From the NCBI GenBank assembly GCA_023398855.1, contig JAEWRS010000365.1:1-11159 (forward strand): a DNA stretch of 11,159 bases, written 5' to 3'. Of this stretch, positions 1-6,954 are shown one piece after another; within the stretch, counting starts at the first letter, position 1; each line of letters opens with the position of its first letter. Both the position numbers and the translations under genes were made by a program. The notes under the pieces were generated by a model. The model had not been told where the DNA came from. It saw nothing but the letters and a program-made list of their open reading frames with translations, and ran no database searches. The stretch is from Bacillota bacterium (GTDB lineage Bacteria; Bacillota; Clostridia; Lachnospirales; Lachnospiraceae).

Positions 1-76
1 CCTTCTTTGACTCGTGTATTCACTTAAGTTTTTCCGCCGCATACCTTATCATATGTTTTGGACATGGAGTTTGTTA

Positions 77-1264
77 TCAGACCCTGCAAAACCCTTCATA
101 AGAATCATTGAAATAATCTTTCGTGCCCACAACCCGGTCTCTTTCTATGTAAATCCGGGGCACCCTCTTGCCGATGCCGCAGACGATCTCATAGTGAAAG
201 CCGCCGCCTACCCTGGCCAGCTCTTCAACTGTAATCTCTTCCTTTCCCTGCCTCCCAATCAAGACCACCTCATCTTCTTCCTCTGCCCCTTGAATTCCGG
301 TCACATCAACCATGAACTGATCCATACAGACCCGCCCCAAAATCTTAGCCCGCTGTCCTCTGATCAACACCTCCCCTTTTCCGGAGAGATTTCTTGGATA
401 GCCGTCACCGTATCCTACAGGTATGGTAGCTACCGTCATTTCCCGGTCGGCGGTAAAGGTTCCTCCATAGCTCACGTTTGTTCCCGCCTCTATGGTCTTC
501 ACATAGGAAATAAAACTTTTTAATTCCATGGCCGGCTCAAGCCTTACTGCATTCCTGTCTACTTCTTCCGAGGGGTAAATGCCATAAAGGGATATTCCGG
601 CCCGGACCGCATGAAAGTTGGCCTTTGGCAGGTCCAGAATCCCGGCACTGTTGGAGCAGTGAAGGACAGGGATTGTAATCCCCCTGTCTGTAAGCATTTT
701 CACAAACTTCATATACTTTTCAATCTGATTATCCGTGGCCTCTTTATCCCTTTCATCTGCCTTTGCAAAATGGGTGAACAGCCCTTCTACCTCAATTCCC
801 GGAAGGCTGCAGATTTTTGCTGCCTCTTCGGCCGCTGCTTCTGTGACCGGATATCCGATCCGGCTCATACCCGTATCCACTACTAAGTGGACAACTGCCT
901 TTTTTCCTTCTTTTACAGCCAGACTGGAAAGATGTTCCGCCCGTTTTAGTTGGAATACCGCTGAGGTGATTTCATATTCCACCAAAATACCGTATCCCTC
1001 CCTGGGCACGACACCCAGTACCAGAATTGGTTTTCTGATTCCGTGTTTCCTTAAGATCACGCCTTCTTCCACAGTTGCCACTGCATATCCCCACACATAA
1101 GGGTCAATCGCCCAGGCAATAGGAACCGCTCCATGGCCGTATCCATCGGATTTCACCACGCCGATCATCCTGGTTCCTTCCTTTAAATTTGCTTCCATTG
1201 CCTCCATGTTGTGCCTGACGGCATCTAAATTTACTGTTTCATAAACCCTGTCATATAATTTCAT
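77..1264 (-). CDS. alr: Alanine racemase
   Basis: PLP-dependent fold-type III racemase that converts L-alanine to D-alanine for peptidoglycan in the cytoplasm. The 395-aa length fits the family. Near the N-terminus the PLP-binding motif VVKSDGYGHG places the Schiff-base lysine at about K38. TGMSRIG (131-137) carries the conserved arginine, RAGISLYG is at 221-228, and VSYGGTF contains the second catalytic base, Tyr266. IPVGYGDGYPR (281-291) and RVCMDQFMVD (311-320) complete the C-terminal beta domain. It starts with ATG behind a purine-rich site (GGAAAGAGGAAAC) with slightly long spacing. It lies 81 bp after nnr on the same strand with no terminator visible between them, so it is probably the last recognised gene of the rex-nnr-alr unit. 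Nothing is missing from the catalytic set. The function is known from the family; the operon is inferred. Confidence 0.97.
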   Translation of the reverse strand: MKLYDRVYETVNLDAVRHNMEAMEANLKEGTRMIGVVKSDGYGHGAVPIAWAIDPYVWGYAVATVEEGVILRKHGIRKPILVLGVVPREGYGILVEYEITSAVFQLKRAEHLSSLAVKEGKKAVVHLVVDTGMSRIGYPVTEAAAEEAAKICSLPGIEVEGLFTHFAKADERDKEATDNQIEKYMKFVKMLTDRGITIPVLHCSNSAGILDLPKANFHAVRAGISLYGIYPSEEVDRNAVRLEPAMELKSFISYVKTIEAGTNVSYGGTFTADREMTVATIPVGYGDGYPRNLSGKGEVLIRGQRAKILGRVCMDQFMVDVTGIQGAEEEDEVVLIGRQGKEEITVEELARVGGGFHYEIVCGIGKRVPRIYIERDRVVGTKDYFNDSYEGFCRV

Positions 1265-1345
1265 CTCTTAGTTTCCTCTTTCCAGCCCATGTGATCTATA
1301 CAAAGCCCGCCCGATTAAAGGTTAGCACAAAGGGTATTACCTGAA

Positions 1346-2860
1346 TTATCTCTGCCATATAGAATGGATCTCTTCTGTCAATTCCCTGGCAAGAAGACTG
1401 TGATCTCCCTGTTTCTCTTTAACCATGTCTCCTGTACGGCCATGAAGCCATATGCCAAAAGCTGCTGCATCAGACTCTTCTAAGCCCAGACCAAGCAGCC
1501 CGGCAATAATCCCTGTCAGTACATCTCCTGAACCTGCTTTTGCCATGGCACTGTTACCACTTCCATTAATATAAGTCCTCTGATCCTTTAACGCACCAAT
1601 GGTTACCGCGTCTTTCAGCACACAAGTAATGCCGAACCGGTCAGCATATTCCCTGGCAGTGGCCACCAGGTTTTTTTTAATGGTTCCCACGGAGCTGCCA
1701 GTAAGCCTTGCCATCTCTCCTAAATGAGGTGTTATAATGATGTTTTCTGTAAAATAGCTTGTCAGTTCCGGGTATGAAGCAATGGCTCCAAGACCATCTG
1801 CATCCAGAATTATGGGAACATAAGCACTTGCCAGGACCTCCTCCACCAGATTCCTCACATAAGCCTCCTGCCCAAGGCCAGGACCCAGCACAATGACAGT
1901 GGCCCACTCACACTGCGTTACCAGAAGTTCTTTAAATCCTGTTGTCCCAGCCTCTGCTTCTTTGGCATCGTAGGTGGTGATGATTGCTTCCGGAAGTCCT
2001 GCCTGCAGGATGATCCTGTTCTCCTCCACAGTAAAAATCTTAACCAGGCCTGCGCCTGTACGGTAAGCGGCAAGGGCGCTTAAATATGCGGCTCCGCTCA
2101 TGTTTTTTGAACCTGCCACTACAAGTACTTTTCCAAAAGTCCCTTTGTTGGAATAAACCGGGCGTTTTGGAAGGCGTTCTTCATCCCCTGGTTCAAAAGT
2201 AAAAAATTCCGGTTTAAGGCGTTCCAGAGATTTACCGGGAAAACCAATGTCAGCTACAAGTACCTTTCCTCCATATTCTTTTCCGGGATGCAGCATGGTT
2301 CCCAGCTTTTCATAGCCAAAGGTGACTGTCACATCCGCCTTTAAGGCAATGCCCATCATCTGTCCTGAATCGGAATGAATACCCGAAGGAATATCCACTG
2401 CCACTGTAAACTCTGGCCTGATGAGAAGAACCGCTTCCATGATTTCCCGGTATTTGCCAAGAATCTCCCGGTCCAGCCCAACGCCAAAAAGCGCATCAAC
2501 CAGAATATGAATGTCTGCTGGGTTAAACTCAGAAAAATCCATCAGAGGAACGCCCGTTTGCTTTGCTATGGAAATCTGAGTAAGATATTCCCTGCTCCCA
2601 TGCTCCCTTTCTCCCGCAAGCAAGGCCGACACGGTATATCCTTTTAAATGCAGCATCCTGGCAGCTGCGACTCCGTCTGCCCCATTATTGCCGTTCCCGC
2701 ATAAGACCCATATCCGATCCGTCTTTTGCCCATGCTTTACCACTTCTTCTGTAACCGCCAGGGCTGCCCGTTCCATGAGAACCAGAGATGGAATCCCTAC
2801 CTCTCCGATGGTGTAGCGGTCCACCTCCTTCATCTGTCCTCCTGTTACCAGATATCTCAT
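1346..2860 (-). CDS. nnr: Bifunctional NAD(P)H-hydrate epimerase / ADP-dependent NAD(P)H-hydrate dehydratase
   Basis: Metabolite-repair enzyme that restores damaged, hydrated NADH and NADPH. The N-terminal YjeF_N domain (about residues 1-215) epimerises R- and S-NAD(P)HX. The C-terminal ribokinase-like domain (about 235-504) dehydrates S-NAD(P)HX using ADP. Visible N-terminal motifs are GNGNNGADG (55-63), DALFGVGL (122-129) and DIPSGIHSDSG (156-166). C-terminal motifs are GKVLVVAGS (243-251), LGPGLG (325-330), DADGL (353-357), TPHLGEMARL (377-386) and AGSGDVLTG (442-450), with the catalytic Asp at about 446. The 504-aa length matches full fused proteins, so both activities look intact. The ATG start has a GGCGGGAG ribosome site and overlaps by four bases (ATGA) the stop of a short upstream reading frame, suggesting translational coupling. 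Sitting behind rex, which senses the NADH/NAD+ ratio, it links redox sensing to repair of the same cofactor (inference). Confidence 0.96.
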   Translation of the reverse strand: MRYLVTGGQMKEVDRYTIGEVGIPSLVLMERAALAVTEEVVKHGQKTDRIWVLCGNGNNGADGVAAARMLHLKGYTVSALLAGEREHGSREYLTQISIAKQTGVPLMDFSEFNPADIHILVDALFGVGLDREILGKYREIMEAVLLIRPEFTVAVDIPSGIHSDSGQMMGIALKADVTVTFGYEKLGTMLHPGKEYGGKVLVADIGFPGKSLERLKPEFFTFEPGDEERLPKRPVYSNKGTFGKVLVVAGSKNMSGAAYLSALAAYRTGAGLVKIFTVEENRIILQAGLPEAIITTYDAKEAEAGTTGFKELLVTQCEWATVIVLGPGLGQEAYVRNLVEEVLASAYVPIILDADGLGAIASYPELTSYFTENIIITPHLGEMARLTGSSVGTIKKNLVATAREYADRFGITCVLKDAVTIGALKDQRTYINGSGNSAMAKAGSGDVLTGIIAGLLGLGLEESDAAAFGIWLHGRTGDMVKEKQGDHSLLARELTEEIHSIWQR

Positions 2861-2988
2861 TCTTCTCCCGCCTTTCCTTTATTATCACCCATGCTTTCCG
2901 GGCATAAAGATATTTCAAAAGGTTTTTCATAAATCTTGCCATAGAAAAACAACCGGCAGCGAAAAGTTTCCCCTTCACTTACCGGCAG
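2857..2988 (-). CDS. Possible small protein or gene remnant coupled to nnr
   Basis: The 133-bp gap between rex and nnr is open in one frame that ends in TGA overlapping the nnr ATG as ATGA. The encoded peptide has an ordinary protein-like composition (for example VSEGETFRCRLFFYGKIYEK, then KPFEISLCPESMGDNKGKAGEE at the end). No ATG, GTG or usable TTG lies at its head. The best in-frame candidate is CTG at 2988-2986, about 8 nt after an AAAGGGG ribosome site at the end of rex, giving 43 aa. The ATG at 2992-2990 sits closer to that site but runs into TGA after five codons (MPAGK). It would join this frame only with a one-base shift, so a frameshifted remnant is equally possible. I recognise no family. 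Many relatives carry acpS near here, as I recall, but this peptide shows no AcpS motif. It could also be non-coding. Confidence 0.33.
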   Translation of the reverse strand: MPVSEGETFRCRLFFYGKIYEKPFEISLCPESMGDNKGKAGEE

Positions 2989-2993
2989 GCATG

Positions 2994-3668
2994 TTACCCC
3001 TTTTTTTCTAATTGCTTGTTCTTTTCTTCCTCACTCTGATCCTGCATGCTACAGACACGGTAAGACAGCTTCATCAGACTTTCCGATAAGTGTACATTTT
3101 CCACCACTACATCATCGGGAACGTTTAAATCCGTATGAGCAAAATTCCATATCGCCTTGATCCCTGCCTTTACAAGGCGGTCCGCAATCTCTGGTGCCTT
3201 TGTCTTTGGAATTGTCAGAGCAGCAATCTGAGCATCATTGTCCTTTACAAACTGCTCCAGATCATCTACGCTGCGGATCTCAATTCCCCGAACCACAAGA
3301 CCGATCAGCCGCGGATTGATATCAAACATTCCTTTAATGAGGAATCCGCGTTTTTCAAAATTCGCGTAATTAGCAATTGCCTGTCCTAAATTTCCAGCGC
3401 CTATGATAACAATATTATGCTGCCTGTCAATACCCAGTATCCTTCCGATCTCTGCATATAAATATTTCACGTTATAACCGTAGCCCTGCTGGCCGAATCC
3501 GCCGAAATTATTTAAATCCTGTCGGATTTGGGAAGCGGTCACTTTCATCTTGTTACTTAACTCATTGGAGGATATACGTTCCACTCCATCTTCCATTAAC
3601 TCGCCCAGATACCGGTAATATCTCGGAAGCCTGGTAATCACTGCTTTGGAAATTTCTTTCTCTGACAC
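2994..3668 (-). CDS. rex: Redox-sensing transcriptional repressor Rex
   Basis: Rex dimers bind operators when NADH is low and release DNA when NADH rises, controlling fermentation and anaerobic metabolism genes. The 224-aa protein has an N-terminal winged helix (about 1-80) with the typical RLPRYYRYL (13-21), TASQIRQDLNNFGGFGQQGYGYNV (44-67; shown as key residues SQIR, DLNNFG, GYGY) and a C-terminal Rossmann domain. The Rossmann domain has the NADH glycine motif GAGNLGQAIANY (90-101) and NFAHTDL near 175. The start is GTG, chosen because AAGGTG lies six bases upstream. A consensus promoter lies directly upstream. Rex heads the minus-strand group rex-nnr-alr and is divergent from the ABC-F gene. 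No clear Rex operator (TTGTTAA-N4-TTAACAA type) is visible by its promoter, so autoregulation is not supported here. Confidence 0.97.
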   Translation of the reverse strand: MSEKEISKAVITRLPRYYRYLGELMEDGVERISSNELSNKMKVTASQIRQDLNNFGGFGQQGYGYNVKYLYAEIGRILGIDRQHNIVIIGAGNLGQAIANYANFEKRGFLIKGMFDINPRLIGLVVRGIEIRSVDDLEQFVKDNDAQIAALTIPKTKAPEIADRLVKAGIKAIWNFAHTDLNVPDDVVVENVHLSESLMKLSYRVCSMQDQSEEEKNKQLEKKG

Positions 3669-3705
3669 TTCTTCACCTTCTTTAACTTAGAATCATACTA
3701 AGATT

Positions 3706-3734
3706 ATTATAACTGCATGACAAAATAATGTCAA
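3706..3734 (-). promoter_or_regulatory. Sigma-A promoter of rex
   Basis: Read on the minus strand, TTGACA (3734-3729) and TATAAT (3711-3706) are separated by exactly 17 nt, a perfect match to the vegetative consensus. Transcription should begin near 3698-3700, giving a 5' leader of about 30 nt before the GTG of rex. The spacer holds one arm of the inverted repeat that recurs at the ABC-F start codon. A short dyad CTTAG-N7-CTAAG (3686-3702) covers the predicted start site and could be a hairpin or operator (inference). Confidence 0.85.
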
Positions 3735-3755
3735 ACGGGTTTTGTCATTGTATCC

Positions 3756-3784
3756 TTGAAAAAAGCACAGACCTATATTATACT
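3756..3784 (+). promoter_or_regulatory. Sigma-A promoter of the ABC-F gene
   Basis: TTGAAA (3756-3761) and TATACT (3779-3784) are 17 nt apart, a good vegetative promoter pointing right. Transcription would start near 3790, leaving a leader of about 135 nt before the ATG at 3925, most of which is the tandem repeat. This promoter and the rex promoter diverge with their -35 boxes only about 20 bp apart. Confidence 0.75.
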
Positions 3785-3810
3785 AGTTCTGTTGCATTAC
3801 ATCTATACAG

Positions 3811-3921
3811 AGAGGAAACACCCTTCGGGTATACCTTTATTGCCAAAATACAAGGCAGGAAAGAGGAAACACCCTTCGGGTATACCTTTATTGCCAAAAT
3901 ACAGGCAGGAAAGAGGAAACA
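3811..3921 (+). repeat. 50/51-bp tandem repeat in the ABC-F 5' leader
   Basis: Two full copies begin at 3811 (51 bp) and 3862 (50 bp) with AGAGGAAACACCC. A third partial copy of 10 bp (AGAGGAAACA, 3912-3921) runs into the ABC-F start region. The copies are identical except for one missing A (ACAAGGCAGG against ACAGGCAGG). Each unit holds a small hairpin ACCC-TTC-GGGT, the palindrome GGTATACC, a larger stem CTTTATTGCC / GGCAGGAAAG, and a purine stretch GGAAAGAGGAAAC. The last purine stretch serves as the ABC-F ribosome site. The unit length is not a constant multiple of three, so short reading frames across it are most likely spurious. Confidence 0.95.
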
Positions 3922-3924
3922 GAC

Positions 3925-5838
3925 ATGATTTTGTCATGCAGTAATATTAGTAAAGCATTTGGAAGCAATGAAGTGATCAAGCACGCTTCCTTTCATATAG
4001 AAGACCATGAAAAAGCAGCCATTGTGGGAATCAACGGCGCCGGAAAATCCACACTTTTAAAGATCATCATCGGTGAGCTGCCCTCTGATGAAGGAGAGGT
4101 TGTAATTTCTAAGGGAAAATCCATCGGCTATCTGGCTCAGCATCAGGATTTGTCCGGAGAACGAACCGTTTATGAGGAAGTTCTGGAAACCAAACGGCCT
4201 ATTATCGAAATGGAGGCAAGAATCCGCCGGCTTGAACTAGATATGAAGCATGTCTCCGGAGAAGAACTTGAATCCATGCTCGCTGCCTACAGCAGGCTGA
4301 ACCACGAATTTGAGCTGTTAAACGGCTATGACTATGAAAGCGAAGTAACAGGAGTATTAAAAGGCCTGGGATTTACAGAAGAGGAATTTCATAAACCTGT
4401 CACAGCATTATCAGGAGGGCAGAAAACCCGGGTGTCCTTAGGCCGCCTTCTCCTGGCCAAGCCAGATATTATCCTTTTGGACGAGCCAACCAACCACCTG
4501 GATATGGAGTCCATTGCCTGGCTGGAAGGATATCTCTTAAATTACGATGGCAGCATCATCATCGTTGCCCACGACCGTTATTTCCTGGACCGTGTGGTCA
4601 CAAAGATCATTGAAATGGATAACGGCCTTATGGCTGTATATCAAGGTAATTATACCGATTACAGCGAGAAACGGGCCATGATACGGGATGCCCAGATGAA
4701 AGCATACCTAAATCAGCAGCAGGATATCAGGCATCAGGAAGAGGTCATTGCCAAATTAAAATCTTTTAACAGGGAAAAATCCATTCGGCGGGCGGAAAGC
4801 CGCGAAAAAATGCTGGATAAAATCGAAGTGCTGGATAAACCATCAGAGATAAACGATGAAATGCGAATCCGTCTGGAGCCCAATATTATCAGCGGAAACG
4901 ATGTTCTCACTGTCAAAGGACTGAAAAAGGCATTTGATCAAAACCTGCTTTTTGATGACATTAATTTTGAGGTAAAACGCGGGGAACGGGTGGCCATCAT
5001 CGGTGGCAACGGAACTGGAAAAACAACAATACTGAAAATATTAAATGGTATATTAAAACCAGATGAAGGAGAAATCGCCTTAGGCTCCAAGGTACATATC
5101 GGCTATTATGACCAGGAGCACCAGGTACTTCACATGGAAAAGACACTGTTTGACGAATTGCAGGATACGTATCCTTTCATGAACAATACACAGATCCGGA
5201 ACATCCTGGCAGCTTTTCTATTTACCAGGGACGATGTGTTTAAACGGGTAAAGGATTTAAGCGGCGGAGAACGAGGCCGGGTATCCTTAGCAAAGCTGAT
5301 GCTGTCTGAAGCCAATTTCCTCATTTTAGATGAGCCAACCAATCATTTGGACATTACTTCAAAAGAAATCTTAGAGGATGCCCTGGTCAATTATACCGGG
5401 ACCATTCTGTATGTGTCTCACGACCGTTACTTCATCAACAAAACAGCCACCAGAATCCTGGATTTAACTAACCAGACCCTGGTCAATTATATTGGTAATT
5501 ACAACTACTATCTGGAAAAGAAAGAAATCATGACGAATTTGTATGCAGCGCCTTCTTCTGTTAATACCGTTTTCCAGGAAGATACTTCCGAGACAAAGCT
5601 GGACTGGAAGTCGCAAAAGGAAGAACAGGCCCGCCTTCGCAAACGGCAGAATGATTTAAAGAAAACAGAGGATGAAATTCACCAGTTAGAAACAAGGGAT
5701 GGAGAAATCGATATTGCCCTGGGGAAAGAAGAGATTTTTACCGATGTCCCAAAACTCATGGAGCTTAATAAAGAGAAGGAAACCATAAAGCAGCGGCTGG
5801 AGGAGCTTTATATGCTGTGGGAAGAACTGGCGGAATAA
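3925..5838 (+). CDS. ABC-F family ATPase (YdiF/YheS-like translation factor)
   Basis: Soluble twin-ATPase protein without membrane segments. ABC-F proteins act on the ribosome, usually at the E site, helping stalled translation or, in some branches, protecting from antibiotics. First ABC domain: Walker A GINGAGKST (35-43), signature LSGGQ (162-166), Walker B ILLDEPTNHLD (183-193). A charged linker (about 245-320) is the P-site tRNA-interaction motif. Second domain: GGNGTGKTT (360-368), LSGGE (445-449), LILDEPTNHLD (466-476). A lysine- and glutamate-rich C-terminal coiled coil (about 560-637) makes it a long ABC-F like B. subtilis YdiF. The ATG is supported by GAGG at 3913-3916. In B. subtilis, as I recall, ydiF also sits close to rex. 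Whether it confers resistance cannot be told from motifs; a housekeeping role is more likely. The unusual repeat-bearing leader suggests regulation. Confidence 0.93.
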   Translation: MILSCSNISKAFGSNEVIKHASFHIEDHEKAAIVGINGAGKSTLLKIIIGELPSDEGEVVISKGKSIGYLAQHQDLSGERTVYEEVLETKRPIIEMEARIRRLELDMKHVSGEELESMLAAYSRLNHEFELLNGYDYESEVTGVLKGLGFTEEEFHKPVTALSGGQKTRVSLGRLLLAKPDIILLDEPTNHLDMESIAWLEGYLLNYDGSIIIVAHDRYFLDRVVTKIIEMDNGLMAVYQGNYTDYSEKRAMIRDAQMKAYLNQQQDIRHQEEVIAKLKSFNREKSIRRAESREKMLDKIEVLDKPSEINDEMRIRLEPNIISGNDVLTVKGLKKAFDQNLLFDDINFEVKRGERVAIIGGNGTGKTTILKILNGILKPDEGEIALGSKVHIGYYDQEHQVLHMEKTLFDELQDTYPFMNNTQIRNILAAFLFTRDDVFKRVKDLSGGERGRVSLAKLMLSEANFLILDEPTNHLDITSKEILEDALVNYTGTILYVSHDRYFINKTATRILDLTNQTLVNYIGNYNYYLEKKEIMTNLYAAPSSVNTVFQEDTSETKLDWKSQKEEQARLRKRQNDLKKTEDEIHQLETRDGEIDIALGKEEIFTDVPKLMELNKEKETIKQRLEELYMLWEELAE

Positions 5839-5844
5839 CGGAAC

Positions 5845-5882
5845 AAAAATGGAAGGCTTTTATGAGAGAGCCTTCCATTTTT
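5845..5882. terminator. Bidirectional intrinsic terminator
   Basis: Perfect 14-bp arms AAAAATGGAAGGCT (5845-5858) and AGCCTTCCATTTTT (5869-5882) enclose a 10-nt loop. It starts seven bases after the ABC-F stop. The stem ends in T-runs on the plus strand and, read from the other side, on the minus strand, so it can stop both the ABC-F transcript and the convergent surface-protein transcript. Its right arm overlaps the stop codon of the latter by two bases. Confidence 0.93.
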
Positions 5883-6954
5883 AATATTCTTTACCGGTAT
5901 ACAATATTCTTTTTAATATTTCCGTCACCTGGGGTGCCTCCTCTTCCATCTCTTTTCTGGAAGAAGAATTACTCACATAAGCTGCCACCAGCTTTCCAAA
6001 ATAAAACATCGTATCATCGTAAAAATAATCCGGTATGTTAACGAAATCTTCCACCAATCCCCTGCTCATGAGCAAATCCGTGGCATCCTGGCTGGAGCTT
6101 TTGAAACTGCCGGATGCGTAACCGATATATTCCCCAAAAGCTGCTGTTAAATCCTCTGGCTGACATATTTTTATTTTTTTATAATGAGTATCCAGTTTAT
6201 GACAAACATAATAAATTCCGCTATCTGTCATTGGAGCGGAAAAGTATTTTTTTCCAGGATAATAGATAATCTCCCACCCTTGATCCACAAACTTTCTGAT
6301 CCAATCCCTTGGGATGTTTTTAGTTGACTCCGTAAAGGCATTTTTAATCTCAGAGGACATAGATGTGGAGGTTCTCTTTCCATTGACGGTAATATCAAAT
6401 TCTTTGTTTCTCTGGCCGTTTTCGTCCATATAAAAAAGTCCAACGTACTGGTTTGCTGCCATCTGTCCATTGTCAAAAAAGTAATATCGTTTGCCGGATA
6501 CATTCTTATAGCCGGAAGCCGCCATCTCACCCTTGATGGAAAACCAGTACCAGCTTCCATTGGCCTCCTGATACCAACCCTTCTGGGCTGTACCATCCTC
6601 TTTGTAATAATGCCACTTTTCTTCCTCGTCGTTATAACACCAGCCAAGCACCTGCTCTCCTGTCTCAGAAAAGCAGTAATTTAATCCGCTGATCCTTGTC
6701 CAATCAGAAGCCATATATCCGTCATGGTTAAAGTAATACCAATATCCTTTGATTTCTTCCCAGCAGGTTTTTTTGAATTTTCCAGCAGCGTTGACATACC
6801 GCCAGCCATCCGGCTCCTCTTGCCACTGCCAATCCAATACTGCCGTCTCTTGGCTTTCACTCTCTTCTGGTACTCTCTCTTCTGCTGCCATGGAGGCCAT
6901 CGTACTTCCAAGTGTAAGAATTATCCCTGCCGCCGCTATCCATCTTATCCTCAA
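5881..6954 (-). CDS. Secreted wall-binding-repeat protein with lethal-factor-like pseudopeptidase domain
   Basis: 357-aa exported protein. Residues 1-24 are a signal peptide (basic MRIR, hydrophobic core, likely cleavage after the ASMAA stretch). Residues about 45-185 hold five or six aromatic-glycine repeats of the choline/glucan-binding type (GWRYVNAAGKF, GYWYYFNHDGYMA, GWYQEANGSWYWF, GKRYYFFDNGQMA), which attach proteins to the cell surface. Residues about 205-355 resemble the anthrax lethal-factor-like (ATLF/PPEP-related) metallopeptidase domain: IPRDWIRKFVDQGWEI, then the slot where HExxH should be reads GEYIG (274-278), then SSSQDATDLL, and MFYFGKLVAAYV (316-327) where EYFAE is usual. 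All zinc ligands thus appear lost. Start is TTG, behind AAGGAG with 10-nt spacing; no internal start would keep the signal peptide. The domain assignment is pattern recognition and moderately certain; the target is unknown. Confidence 0.85.
   Translation of the reverse strand: MRIRWIAAAGIILTLGSTMASMAAEERVPEESESQETAVLDWQWQEEPDGWRYVNAAGKFKKTCWEEIKGYWYYFNHDGYMASDWTRISGLNYCFSETGEQVLGWCYNDEEEKWHYYKEDGTAQKGWYQEANGSWYWFSIKGEMAASGYKNVSGKRYYFFDNGQMAANQYVGLFYMDENGQRNKEFDITVNGKRTSTSMSSEIKNAFTESTKNIPRDWIRKFVDQGWEIIYYPGKKYFSAPMTDSGIYYVCHKLDTHYKKIKICQPEDLTAAFGEYIGYASGSFKSSSQDATDLLMSRGLVEDFVNIPDYFYDDTMFYFGKLVAAYVSNSSSRKEMEEEAPQVTEILKRILYTGKEY

Larger units (their letters stand above)
3708..3946. repeat. Inverted repeat linking rex promoter and ABC-F start
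   Basis: The 15-mer ACTGCATGACAAAAT at 3712-3726 recurs as its exact reverse complement ATTTTGTCATGCAGT at 3928-3942. Extending outward, 18 of 19 positions match (3708-3726 against 3928-3946). The left arm lies inside the spacer of the rex promoter. The right arm covers codons 2 to 7 of the ABC-F gene. The arms are about 200 bp apart and enclose the ABC-F promoter and the tandem repeats. The inner part TTTTGTCAT also occurs at 3740-3748. Confidence 0.85.

Noticed and set aside
1..76. Possible start of a further gene after alr (for example GTG with NTRVKEG near the left edge)
   Set aside because: Only eight codons are inside the window and the ribosome site is weak; no call is justified.
14..523. 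169-codon plus-strand reading frame opposite alr
   Set aside because: It lies antisense to a complete alr with all catalytic motifs and has no recognisable domain or ribosome site.
2685..2978. 97-codon minus-strand frame starting GTG at 2978
   Set aside because: Most of it runs out of frame through the N-terminus of nnr, and the start has no good ribosome site. The frame ending in ATGA is the better candidate in this gap.
3660..3760. Rex operator in front of rex
   Set aside because: No TTGTTAA-N4-TTAACAA or TTGTGAA-type dyad was found; the dyads present have different sequences.
3728..3944. Two short plus-strand reading frames crossing the tandem repeats (66 and 62 codons) with repeated EETPFGYTFIAKIQ or KHPSGIPLLPKY peptides
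   Set aside because: The periodicity of the peptides comes from the DNA repeat, whose one-base indel shifts frame between copies. Neither has a ribosome site, and one starts upstream of the predicted transcription start.
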